Source of the DNA: Saprospiraceae bacterium
GTDB taxonomy: Bacteria > Bacteroidota > Bacteroidia > Chitinophagales > Saprospiraceae
DNA: 64,000 nt
Assembly (NCBI GenBank): GCA_029251525.1
Contig: JAQXDE010000066.1
Coordinates: 431,170 to 495,169, forward strand
Direction of reading: 5' to 3'
The translations under genes were made by a program, and so were the position numbers. Of this stretch, positions 1 through 8,486 are shown piece after piece. Positions within the stretch are counted from its first letter, which is position 1; each line of letters begins with the position of its first letter. Under the pieces are notes generated by a model. That model searched no databases, was not told where the DNA came from, and worked only from the letters and a program-made list of their open reading frames with translations.

Positions 1-2
1 AT

Positions 3-338
3 AATGGATTGGATACTGATGCGGAGTTTTTAGATATGGGAAGGGAAAATGTTACCATGGATGCTACAGATCGAGCAAAGTTTAAAGTACCGACTTTGCG
101 AAATATTGCAATAACTCCGCCATATATGCATGATGGTCGTTTTCAAACTCTAGAAGAAGTTGTCAATCATTATAATGAAGGAATTAAAGAATCTTCAACA
201 GCTGATCAAACGGTTTTGAACACAAAAGACACCGGGTTATTTTTGACGGAGCAAGACAAAGAGGATTTAGTTAATTTTTTAAAAACGTTGACGGATCAGA
301 CTTTAATAAATAATGAAGAATACAAGTCTCCGTTTTAA
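3..338 (+). CDS. Di-haem cytochrome c peroxidase (MauG/CcpA family), 3' fragment
   Basis: This is the C-terminal 111 codons of a gene whose start lies outside the window; the frame is open from the first base, so the TTG at position 9 is an internal Leu codon and not a start. The segment VPTLRNIAITPPYMHDGRF is the signature of bacterial di-haem cytochrome c peroxidases; in that family the Met of PYMHDGRF is an axial haem ligand and the following TLEEVVNHYN helix is also typical. The CxxCH haem motifs would lie upstream and cannot be seen. Such enzymes reduce H2O2 in the periplasm using c-type cytochrome electrons. A hairpin terminator follows directly. The family call is secure; the exact substrate is not. 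Confidence 0.9.
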   Translation, partial: NGLDTDAEFLDMGRENVTMDATDRAKFKVPTLRNIAITPPYMHDGRFQTLEEVVNHYNEGIKESSTADQTVLNTKDTGLFLTEQDKEDLVNFLKTLTDQTLINNEEYKSPF

Positions 339-355
339 TTTTATGATTAATTAGA

Positions 356-391
356 AAAAACCGTTTCTGAAGAAATTCAAAAGCGGTTTTT
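356..391 (+). terminator. Intrinsic terminator of the peroxidase gene
   Basis: Stem AAAAACCG (356-363) pairs with CGGTTTTT (384-391) and extends inward by TTT/AAG with one G-U pair. The inner loop itself contains a TGAA/TTCA stem. The 3' arm is T-rich, as expected of a rho-independent terminator, and it sits 18 bases after the stop codon. Confidence 0.75.
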
Positions 392-543
392 ATGTTTTTG
401 CAACTAAATTTAAAAACACCAGTCATTAAAATTGTCCAATTATTTCCCAAACACACCTTTTCCTTTTTTCCATTAAAAAAAATACCATTTATTCTCTAAT
501 ATTTATTAGCTTCAAACTTGATTTTGAAACCAAAAAAAATACT

Positions 544-3500
544 ATGCGAAACCATTTAATTTTACTTTTTTTATTTATTTCTCTAACCTTTTTTGCCCAA
601 GATTCACCTAACTGGTTGCGACATGCATCTATCTCTCCAGATGGAACTCAAATCGTATTCACCTACAAAGGTGATTTGTACAAAGTTGCATCGGGAGGAG
701 GAGATGCCACTCAATTAACTTACCACGATGCTCACGATTACAAAGCTGTTTGGAGCAAAGACGGATCTAAGATTGCTTTTGCATCAGACCGATATGGAAA
801 TTTCGATATTTTCGTAATGGAGGCAAAAGGTGGAGCTGCTAAACGATTAACATTTCACTCTAATAGTGAAATGCCATATTCCTTTTCTCATGACAATAAA
901 AGTTTAATTTTTGGAGCCTTGCGTCAAGACAATGTAAAGCATCGACAGCATCCTCATCGATCTCAATCAGAATTATATTCAGTTTCTGTTGAAGGTGGGA
1001 GAGTGAATCAATTACTAACATTTCCAGCTGAAGATGTAGCAGTATCAAAGGATGGCGGAATGTTAATTTATATGGATAAAAAAGGTGGAGAAAATGAATG
1101 GAGAAAACATCATACTTCTGCAATCACCAGAGATATTTGGACTTACGATGTAAAAACCAAAGCACATAAAATGATTACGACTTCTACAGCCGAAGATCGT
1201 TCTCCAGTATTAAGTTCAGATGAAAAAAGTATGTACTTTTTGAGTGAAAGAAGTGGTACTTATAATGTCCACAAAATGTCAATTTCTAATCCAAGTCAAA
1301 CATCTCAACTGACTAATTTCAAATTACACCCAGTTCGATTTTTGAGTATGGGAAATGGTGTATTAAGTTTTGGATTTGATGGAGAATTATACACAATGAA
1401 GGAAGGCGAAAAACCGAAAAAGGTTAATGTCAATATCATCACTCAAGACAAAAACAACAACGATAAATTTATTTCTATTAATGGCGGAGTCAACGAAATG
1501 TCGATTTCCCCAAATGGAAAAGAAATTGCGTTTATTTCTAGAGGTGAAGTGTTTGTTACGTCAGTAGGAGAATCTTTTACTAAGCGATTAACCAATACTG
1601 CTACAGCTGAGCGATTTGTTTCGTGGGGTCCAGAAGGGAAATCAGTAATTTATAGTGGAGAGCGAAATGGTAAATGGAGTGTTTATAAAACGGAGAAAGT
1701 TCGAAAGGAAGAACCATTTTTCTATGCCTCAACATTAATCCAGGAATCTCCAGTTCTTGAAAATGGAAAGGATAATTATTTAGCAGAATATTCACCTGAT
1801 GGAAAGAAATTGGCATACATCGAAGATCGTCGGACGCTGAAAATAATGGATGTAGCAACTAAGGAAGAAGTCACCCTTTTGACACCGGAAGATTTATTTC
1901 ACATGCGAGATGGTGATCAATATTTCACTTGGAGCCCTGACTCTAGATGGTTGTTGGTCGATTGGGGATTGTCCTTGAATAACACAGATGTTTTATTGAT
2001 GGCGGCAGATGGTTCGAAACGAATAAATTTAAACGAAAGTGGTTATTATGATTCATCTCCAAAATGGGTGAATGGTGGAAAACAAATGCTTTGGTTCAGT
2101 AATAGAAATGGTTTAAAATCATACGCTACAAGTGGTCGATCAGAAAATGATGTGTATAGTATGTTTTTTACTCAGGAGGCTTGGGATAAATTTAATCTAA
2201 GCGACGAAGATTTTACACTAATGAAAGCTATCGAAGAGGCGGAGAAAAAGGCAAAAGAAGACAAAGAGAAAAAAGAGAAGAAGGATAAAGAAAAAGAGGG
2301 TGACAAAGACAAGAAGAAAAAAGAAAAAAAGAAAAACGGAAAGAAGAAGGACGACAAAAGTAAAGATGATAAAAAGGACAAAAAAGAAGAAGACAAAGAC
2401 AAAGTTAAACCCTTGACTTTTGACTGGGATAAAATGAAAGATCAAAGGAGTCGTTTAACAATTCATTCTTCTCGATTAGGTGATGCAGTTCTTTCAAAAG
2501 ATGGTAGTAAATTATATTATTTATCAAGATTTGAAGGTAAGATGAATTTGTGGAGTACAGATTTACGAACAAAGGAAACGAAAATGGCGATGAAACTCGG
2601 AGCTAATTTCGGAAGCCTTCAATGGGATAAGGATATGGAAAATCTCTACCTGTTGAGTGGAGGAAGAATTTCCAAAATTGATCCAAAAGCTGGAAAAAAT
2701 AAAGGCGTTAAAATCAAAGGTGAAATGGAATTCGATTCTAATGCAGAAAGAGAAGCCATGTTTAATCATGTTTGGATTAGAACTAATGCGATTTTCTATC
2801 ATCCAGATTTTCATGGAATTAATTGGAATCAAATGAAAACGGAATACGAAAAATATTTGCCACACATTGGAAACTCTTACGAATTGACAGAGATGCTTTC
2901 TGAAATGTTAGGAGAATTAAATGTCTCTCACGCAGGCGCAGGTTACCGAGGGGGAAGTATGTCAAACAAAGACGCAACAGCTTCACTTGGGATTTTTATG
3001 AATTATGACCATACCGGAAATGGAATACTGATTGATGAAATTATTAATGGAGGTCCATTAGATAAATCAAAAATGAGTGTTAAAGCTGGTATGATTATCG
3101 AAAAAATTGATGGTGAAACAGTTGAATCCAATCAAGATGTGGCTAAATATCTAAATCGGAAAGCTAATAAATTTACACTACTTGAAGTTTCTGATCCTAC
3201 TACTCAAAAGAGAGAAATGATTACAATTAAGCCAATTTCTCTTGGAGCTGAAAATCAGTTGCTATATAAAAGATGGGTAAAACAAAATGAAAAAGAGGTT
3301 CATGAAAAAAGTAATGGAACTTTAGGTTATGTTCATATTCCAGGTATGGGAGATGGACCCTATAGAGATATATATCAAGAAATGATGGGTAAATATTTTG
3401 ACCGGAAAGGAATGATTGTGGATACTCGATTTAATGGCGGTGGAGATTTAGTAGCTGACTTGGCGATGTTCTTTACTGGTGTTCCATTTATTAGTTATGA

Positions 3501-3870
3501 AACAGAGGCTAAGGTTGTGGGAGGAGAACCAACGTCTCGTTGGACCAAGCCAACTTTAGCTATGATTAATGAAGCGCAATACTCTGATGGTCATTGTTTT
3601 GCATGCGGTTATTCTGATTTAAAAATTGGTAAAACTGTAGGGATGCCAACTCCTGGAACCTGTAGTTTTGCAGGTTGGGAGGGTTTGCCAGACGGTTCTT
3701 ATTGGGGGGTTGTACCTGTTAGCGCGAAAGATATCAATGGAAATTGGATGGAAAACCTGCAAACGGAACCTGACGTAAAAGTGAAGAATGAGCCAGGTGT
3801 TGTTGATAATGGACGCGATCAACAGTTAGAAAAGGCAATTGAAGAAATGTTGAAGGATGTGAGGGAATAG
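544..3870 (+). CDS. Tricorn-like S41 family peptidase with beta-propeller and PDZ domains, exported
   Basis: 1108 aa. An N-terminal signal peptide (residues 1-18, ending LTFFA) directs export. Residues about 25-540 carry PD40/WD40-like propeller repeats (ISPDGTQIVFTYKGDLY, WSKDGSKIAFASD, WSPDSRWLLVD), followed by an extremely Lys/Glu/Asp-rich block at about 560-622, a further propeller-like part, a PDZ domain near 825-890 (GILIDEIINGGPLDKS) and an S41 protease fold to the C-terminus. The Ser795-His796 pair in NVSHAG and Ser1014 in QYSDGH match the positions of tricorn Ser745-His746 and the Ser965 nucleophile, so it is probably active. Tricorn proteases degrade oligopeptides. The family is common in Bacteroidota. 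Strong terminators on both sides make it a single-gene unit. The charged block is an insertion relative to archaeal tricorn. Confidence 0.9.
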   Translation: MRNHLILLFLFISLTFFAQDSPNWLRHASISPDGTQIVFTYKGDLYKVASGGGDATQLTYHDAHDYKAVWSKDGSKIAFASDRYGNFDIFVMEAKGGAAKRLTFHSNSEMPYSFSHDNKSLIFGALRQDNVKHRQHPHRSQSELYSVSVEGGRVNQLLTFPAEDVAVSKDGGMLIYMDKKGGENEWRKHHTSAITRDIWTYDVKTKAHKMITTSTAEDRSPVLSSDEKSMYFLSERSGTYNVHKMSISNPSQTSQLTNFKLHPVRFLSMGNGVLSFGFDGELYTMKEGEKPKKVNVNIITQDKNNNDKFISINGGVNEMSISPNGKEIAFISRGEVFVTSVGESFTKRLTNTATAERFVSWGPEGKSVIYSGERNGKWSVYKTEKVRKEEPFFYASTLIQESPVLENGKDNYLAEYSPDGKKLAYIEDRRTLKIMDVATKEEVTLLTPEDLFHMRDGDQYFTWSPDSRWLLVDWGLSLNNTDVLLMAADGSKRINLNESGYYDSSPKWVNGGKQMLWFSNRNGLKSYATSGRSENDVYSMFFTQEAWDKFNLSDEDFTLMKAIEEAEKKAKEDKEKKEKKDKEKEGDKDKKKKEKKKNGKKKDDKSKDDKKDKKEEDKDKVKPLTFDWDKMKDQRSRLTIHSSRLGDAVLSKDGSKLYYLSRFEGKMNLWSTDLRTKETKMAMKLGANFGSLQWDKDMENLYLLSGGRISKIDPKAGKNKGVKIKGEMEFDSNAEREAMFNHVWIRTNAIFYHPDFHGINWNQMKTEYEKYLPHIGNSYELTEMLSEMLGELNVSHAGAGYRGGSMSNKDATASLGIFMNYDHTGNGILIDEIINGGPLDKSKMSVKAGMIIEKIDGETVESNQDVAKYLNRKANKFTLLEVSDPTTQKREMITIKPISLGAENQLLYKRWVKQNEKEVHEKSNGTLGYVHIPGMGDGPYRDIYQEMMGKYFDRKGMIVDTRFNGGGDLVADLAMFFTGVPFISYETEAKVVGGEPTSRWTKPTLAMINEAQYSDGHCFACGYSDLKIGKTVGMPTPGTCSFAGWEGLPDGSYWGVVPVSAKDINGNWMENLQTEPDVKVKNEPGVVDNGRDQQLEKAIEEMLKDVRE

Positions 3871-3891
3871 AAATTGTGTCATTTTTGTAAA

Positions 3892-3935
3892 TGAAAAAAG
3901 TCTATTTCAAATTTATTTGAAATAGACTTTTTTCA
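3892..3935. terminator. Perfect 20-bp hairpin terminator
   Basis: A perfect 20-base inverted repeat (3892-3911 and 3916-3935) with a four-base loop, flanked by A6 and T6 tracts, so it can act in both directions. It separates the protease gene from the pseudouridine synthase gene; the promoter of the latter starts only 14 bases later. Confidence 0.9.
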
Positions 3936-3948
3936 TAGAAAAGGTTTG

Positions 3949-3956
3949 TATTTTTG
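3949..3956 (+). promoter_or_regulatory. Bacteroidota -7 promoter element TATTTTTG
   Basis: TATTTTTG matches the Bacteroidota -7 consensus TAnnTTTG. It lies 38 bases before the ATG at 3994 and overlaps the region of an upstream in-frame TTG at 3946, which therefore cannot be the translation start. No clear -33 TTTG is visible, because the position is occupied by the terminator arm. Confidence 0.6.
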
Positions 3957-3993
3957 TTCTCCAAGAATTAAATATAAAGAAGAAAATAAGTTG

Positions 3994-5664
3994 ATGTCAG
4001 AAAATTGTTTTACTCCTTTCCAATCGTCCATTTCGGATTACCCACTACCCGAGAAATTCACCTTTCCATTTTACTACGATCCTCATCCTCTCTGTTTACT
4101 GGCCTCCAAAGAACTTCAACGTCATATTGAGACACAAACGGAATGGGAATATGACTTTGGTTTAGAAGAAGAAAAGCCTGATGTGATTATTGGGAAAATG
4201 TTCGGCGTCCTTGTTGTTCAAAATGAACAAAATGAAATTGGCTATTTATCTTCATTCTCAGGAAAATTAGGCGATAGTAGTCATTATTCTAAATTTGTTC
4301 CGCCTATTATTGATGTTTGGGAGGTAGATAATTTTTTAAATATTGGAATGGAGGAACTAAATACTATAAATCAAGAGATAAAAAAACTTGAAAGTCTTCC
4401 TGAGTTTGTTAGTTGTATGAATATAATGGAAAATGATCAGCTTATTGCTGCATCTCAAATCGAAGAGCAAAGGGAGAAAATGAGAAATAGTAAAAAAGAA
4501 CGGAAGTTGATCCGTCAGAGAGAAAAAGAATCAAATTCTCCAGAGGATTTCGAAGAAATAAATAAAGAATTGAATCAACAAAGTATCAATGGGAAAAAGG
4601 AGTTAAAAAGGCTATTAGAATTTTGGAAAGATCGATCTGATCAAAATAAAAGGAAGGTAGATCAAATTAAAACAACTATTGACGAGTTAAAATTAAAACG
4701 AAAAAATAAATCTGCTGGCCTTCAAAAAAAGATTTTTGATCAATACCGATTTTTAAATCAAGCAGGAGAAGTAAAAAGTCTATTGGATATTTTTAAAGAT
4801 AAAACTCCAATGGGAGGGACAGGGGAGTGCGCGGCTCCAAAGTTATTGCAATACGCGTTTAAGTTTAACATGAAGCCGTTGGCAATGGCTGAATTTTGGT
4901 GGGGACAATCTCCTAAATCAGAAATTAGAAAACATCGAAATTTTTATCCAGCATGTATAGGTAAATGCAAACCGTTATTGTCTCACATGTTGGAGGGAAT
5001 TGAAATGGATGAGAATCCATTACTAAAAAACCCTGCTGAAGGAAAAGAAATAGAAATTATTTTTGAAGATGAACATATATTAGTAATAAATAAACCTGCT
5101 GAGTTTTTATCAGTTCCAGGAAGGTATATCAAAGACTCTGTTGCTCAAAGAATGAAAGAAAAATTTCCAAATGCAACGGGGCCATTAATTGTTCATCGAT
5201 TAGATATGTCAACTTCTGGCATAATGTTGATTGCAAAATCATTAGAGGTTCACAAGTTTTTACAATCCCAATTTATCAAACGAACGATTAAAAAAAGATA
5301 TGTTGCATTACTCGAAGGAATCGTAAATGAGAAAGAAGGAATAGTAGATTTGCCATTGCGGACTGATTGGAATGAAAGACCAAAACAATTAGTTTGTCAT
5401 GAAAGTGGAAAGTCTGCTCAAACAAAATGGAAAGTTATCGAGCGAAAAAATCAACAAACTCGAATTCATTTTTTTCCAATCACCGGACGAACTCATCAAT
5501 TGAGAGTTCATGCTGCACATCCACTTGGATTGAATTTACCAATTTTTGGAGATGATTTATATGGGACAAAAAGTAAGCGATTGTGCTTACATGCAGAGTG
5601 GATAGAATTTGTTCATCCTATCAGCCGAGAAGTGAAGAGTGTAACAGTAGAAGCAGAATTTTAA
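3994..5664 (+). CDS. RluA-family RNA pseudouridine synthase with long N-terminal extension
   Basis: 556 aa from the ATG at 3994, chosen over the in-frame TTG at 3946 because a TATTTTTG promoter lies between them. The C-terminal part (about 345-550) is a pseudouridine synthase domain: HRLDMSTSG contains the catalytic Asp (residue 404), and TGRTHQLRVHAAHPLG is the conserved RluA motif. The N-terminal half is not seen in standard RluA: it includes a predicted coiled coil at about 150-255, rich in Glu, Lys and Arg, then a conserved stretch GGTGECAAPKLLQYAF and FYPACIGKCKPLL. Related long RluA proteins are known in Bacteroidota and gamma-proteobacteria. The target (rRNA or tRNA uridine) cannot be deduced. 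Transcribed alone, ending at a bidirectional hairpin shared with the convergent S9 peptidase. Confidence 0.88.
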   Translation: MSENCFTPFQSSISDYPLPEKFTFPFYYDPHPLCLLASKELQRHIETQTEWEYDFGLEEEKPDVIIGKMFGVLVVQNEQNEIGYLSSFSGKLGDSSHYSKFVPPIIDVWEVDNFLNIGMEELNTINQEIKKLESLPEFVSCMNIMENDQLIAASQIEEQREKMRNSKKERKLIRQREKESNSPEDFEEINKELNQQSINGKKELKRLLEFWKDRSDQNKRKVDQIKTTIDELKLKRKNKSAGLQKKIFDQYRFLNQAGEVKSLLDIFKDKTPMGGTGECAAPKLLQYAFKFNMKPLAMAEFWWGQSPKSEIRKHRNFYPACIGKCKPLLSHMLEGIEMDENPLLKNPAEGKEIEIIFEDEHILVINKPAEFLSVPGRYIKDSVAQRMKEKFPNATGPLIVHRLDMSTSGIMLIAKSLEVHKFLQSQFIKRTIKKRYVALLEGIVNEKEGIVDLPLRTDWNERPKQLVCHESGKSAQTKWKVIERKNQQTRIHFFPITGRTHQLRVHAAHPLGLNLPIFGDDLYGTKSKRLCLHAEWIEFVHPISREVKSVTVEAEF

Positions 5665-5691
5665 AAAAAAAGAAATCGTCTTTGTATAAAT

Positions 5692-5731
5692 AAAAAACAT
5701 CATCAATGAATATTTATTGATGATGTTTTTT
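5692..5731. terminator. Bidirectional terminator between convergent genes
   Basis: A perfect 16-bp stem (5692-5707 with 5716-5731) has A6 on one side and T6 on the other and an eight-base loop. It lies between the convergent 3' ends of the pseudouridine synthase (+) and the S9 peptidase (-), so it can end both transcripts. Confidence 0.88.
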
Positions 5732-5763
5732 ATTACTTGAGTCTGAGATTTTTTAAAAGGAAT

Positions 5764-8028
5764 TTATGGTTTAACTTCTCTTGCTTTTCCTCCTTTTGCC
5801 AAGTTTTTCAAAAAATAATCAGACATCATCAAGTACAAATGACGGCGAGTATTGTCGCCTTCATAAATACCGTGTGATCGATTAGGATAGGGCATGACTT
5901 GAAATAATTTATTGTGTTTGATTAATTCATTGATGAGGACTTCCGCATTTTGATAATGAACATTGTCATCTGCTGTTCCATGAACGAGTAATAAATTTCC
6001 TTCCAAATTCTTTGCATAAGTTATAGGCGAACCTTCAACAAAATCCTCTTTGTTTTCCCAAGGAACTCCCATGTATCTTTCTTGATAAATATTGTCATAC
6101 AATAATTGATTAGTAACTGGAGCAACTGAAATTCCAGTTTTATAAATTTCAGGATAGCGGAATAATAAATTTAATGTCATAGATCCTCCTCCGCTCCATC
6201 CCCAAACTCCTAAACGATCAGCATCTACAAAATCCCATTTCTGAATTTCCTTTGCAGCCATGGCTTGATCTCTAGAATTTATTACCCCTATTTTTCGATA
6301 AATACTTTTTCGCCATTCTCGTCCTCGTGGTGAAGGTGTTCCTCGATTGTCCAAAGTCATAACGATGTATCCCTTTTGAGTCAACATCCGATGATATAAA
6401 TTTCCATCCCAATTGTCTTTGGCAGTTTGTCCCCAAGGTTCTCCATAGACATAAAAAATGACCGGGTATTTTTTACTTGGGTCAAAGTCATGAGGCTTCA
6501 TCATATAACCATCCATCTCAATTCCATCAGCAGTTTTTACTCTAAAAAATTCAGTAGGATTTGTTGCTAAAGCATTGATCGCATTTTTATAATTTTCATT
6601 GTCATATAACAACTTTATGCGTTGATGATCAGGTAAGCTAATCAATTCTTTTATGGGAGGTAAGTTAGCATTTGAAAAAGTATGGAAGGCGTATTTCCCA
6701 CCGGGTGCAATTTGATAACTATGCGTACCAATTTCATTATCAGGACTTAAACGTTCGGCTTTTCCTTTTTTGGTTAAAGACGTTCTATACAAGTATCTTT
6801 GAGTTGGATTATCGGGAGAGGCAATAAAATAAACCCAACCACCGCTAACATCAATTTCTTGAATAGATATTATATCATAGGTTCCAGCCGAAATCATAGT
6901 TTCCTTTTTACCATCTTTTGAAATAGAGTAGAGGTTTCTCCAGCCATCTTTTTCACTAGTCCAAGTGAATGATTTTCCTTCATTGAGCCATAACCAATTA
7001 TTTGATTCTACAGCATCAATCCAAGCTTTTTCAATTTCCGTATATATGTTGTTAGAGATGCCAGTTTTGATATTTGACCACCAAATTTTCAAGGTGTTTT
7101 GTTTGCGATTTATTTGTTGGCTTATGAGATGTTTGCTGTCTTTATCCCACATCATTCGAGGCAAGTAATTTTGAATCTGATCTCCTGGGATATCCATCCA
7201 TTTGGTTTTTCCTCCATCAATAGAAACTACTCCAATTTTACAAGCGGAAGGATTTTGTCCAACTTTTGGATATTGGACAGGTATGGTTTGTGAGTAAATG
7301 GAATCAGTTGTATTAATCATTAAAAAATTCTTGATATCCTTTGCATCAATTTGCCAATAAGCAACATTTTTTCCATTTGGACTCCATCGAAATCCATCTT
7401 GACAACTAAATTCTTCTTCGTATGCCCAATCGAATGTTCCATTGATTAATGTAGTTGAACCATCAAAAGTTAATTGCTTAACTACTCCAGATGAAATTTC
7501 CTCAATATAGATATTGTGTTCACTGACGTAGGCTACCTGATTATCGTTTGGAGAAAACTTTGCAAACATTAAAGAGGAGGGTCTTAAGTCTTTTCCTAGT
7601 TGGCGTAACCGGCCACTTTTCAAATTTAATACCCAATAGTCACCTTTAGTATTGTCTCTCCATACTCGTGCAGTGTTGGTGAAAATCATTATTTGTTTCT
7701 TGTCATGAGACCAAATATAATTGGAAATGCTTAGAGGTCGTTTTTCACCAAAGGGGATTAGTTTTCTGGCTTCGACTAAAACATTACGATTCCCTGATTT
7801 AGTTTCATAGGAAACAATATCTCTCCCTTTTTTGTATTTTTTTGATTTCTCAAGGGTTGAATAAGTCTCTCCATTTTCCATCCATCGAGCTTGTTCAAAA
7901 TAATCCATTTGGAAATCTCTAGATTGATAAATTCGATCAATGGATAACCAGCGTTTGTCTTCAGGTTTTTGTGAAAAGATTAAATAAGGAAGGAAAATGA
8001 AAAACAAGATGAGTGAAAAATTCTTCAT
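5764..8028 (-). CDS. S9 family dipeptidyl-peptidase (DPP IV type), exported
   Basis: 754 aa if begun at the ATG at 8028, preferred because it gives a compact signal peptide (MKNFSLILFFIFLPYLIFSQ); in-frame ATGs at 8046 and 8085 would add 6 or 19 residues. The N-terminal part is a DPP IV beta-propeller (PF00930-like), with the EEEF pair near the DPP IV N-terminal-recognition loop (YEEEFSCQDGFRWSPNG). The C-terminal alpha/beta-hydrolase domain has the catalytic Ser612 in GWSGGG, Asp687 in HGTADDNVH and His719 in RSHG, the complete DPP IV triad. It should cleave X-Pro or X-Ala dipeptides from peptides in the periplasm or at the surface. It is a single gene, convergent with the pseudouridine synthase. 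Confidence 0.92.
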   Translation of the reverse strand: MKNFSLILFFIFLPYLIFSQKPEDKRWLSIDRIYQSRDFQMDYFEQARWMENGETYSTLEKSKKYKKGRDIVSYETKSGNRNVLVEARKLIPFGEKRPLSISNYIWSHDKKQIMIFTNTARVWRDNTKGDYWVLNLKSGRLRQLGKDLRPSSLMFAKFSPNDNQVAYVSEHNIYIEEISSGVVKQLTFDGSTTLINGTFDWAYEEEFSCQDGFRWSPNGKNVAYWQIDAKDIKNFLMINTTDSIYSQTIPVQYPKVGQNPSACKIGVVSIDGGKTKWMDIPGDQIQNYLPRMMWDKDSKHLISQQINRKQNTLKIWWSNIKTGISNNIYTEIEKAWIDAVESNNWLWLNEGKSFTWTSEKDGWRNLYSISKDGKKETMISAGTYDIISIQEIDVSGGWVYFIASPDNPTQRYLYRTSLTKKGKAERLSPDNEIGTHSYQIAPGGKYAFHTFSNANLPPIKELISLPDHQRIKLLYDNENYKNAINALATNPTEFFRVKTADGIEMDGYMMKPHDFDPSKKYPVIFYVYGEPWGQTAKDNWDGNLYHRMLTQKGYIVMTLDNRGTPSPRGREWRKSIYRKIGVINSRDQAMAAKEIQKWDFVDADRLGVWGWSGGGSMTLNLLFRYPEIYKTGISVAPVTNQLLYDNIYQERYMGVPWENKEDFVEGSPITYAKNLEGNLLLVHGTADDNVHYQNAEVLINELIKHNKLFQVMPYPNRSHGIYEGDNTRRHLYLMMSDYFLKNLAKGGKAREVKP

Positions 8029-8486
8029 ATTTTTTATTTGGTTCATAATTTGGATTAAAAGTATGATTTTGATTTCAAATGACAAAGATATGATTGTTAA
8101 GTTGTGAGATATTATAAATTAAAGCTGTCGAAGTTAAAATAGTATAGCTGCTTATATTATGTTTGAATTGATTGGGACTTATTAGTTCAACGTTACTTTT
8201 GGGTTGTTTAAAATTGAACCTTAGTAAAATATTATACCTTGATTTTTCAAAAAAATATATTAAAAGGTGATGGAACCTTTAAGTTAGGTTTAGATGTTTT
8301 TTCCGGATTGGAAGGAATAAAATTTCGGTGCGATGTGAGAATATTATTTCAGATTTATTTAGGAAAATGATACTCAATACTGAAGATTAATCTAAAATAT
8401 GAGGTTGCAAATAATTAACTAAAAGTGTTTAAAAGAGATTAGTAATCGCAACAGAAGATGGAAAGCTAAGAATATTTAGAGGGGAA
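8029..8486. other. Intergenic region with one protein-like open stretch
   Basis: No complete gene. On the + strand, 8218-8370 is open for 50 codons with a protein-like composition (for example GTFKLGLDVFSGLEG) but has no start codon or recognisable family. It may be a gene remnant or chance; the 5' end of the S9 peptidase transcript also lies here. Confidence 0.3.

Noticed and set aside
2172..2445. Long minus-strand ORFs rich in Ser, Leu and Phe over the protease gene
   Set aside because: They are antisense readings of the Lys/Glu block of a well supported gene.
7099..7293. Plus-strand ORFs within the S9 peptidase gene
   Set aside because: Shadow frames of a gene with a complete catalytic triad on the other strand.
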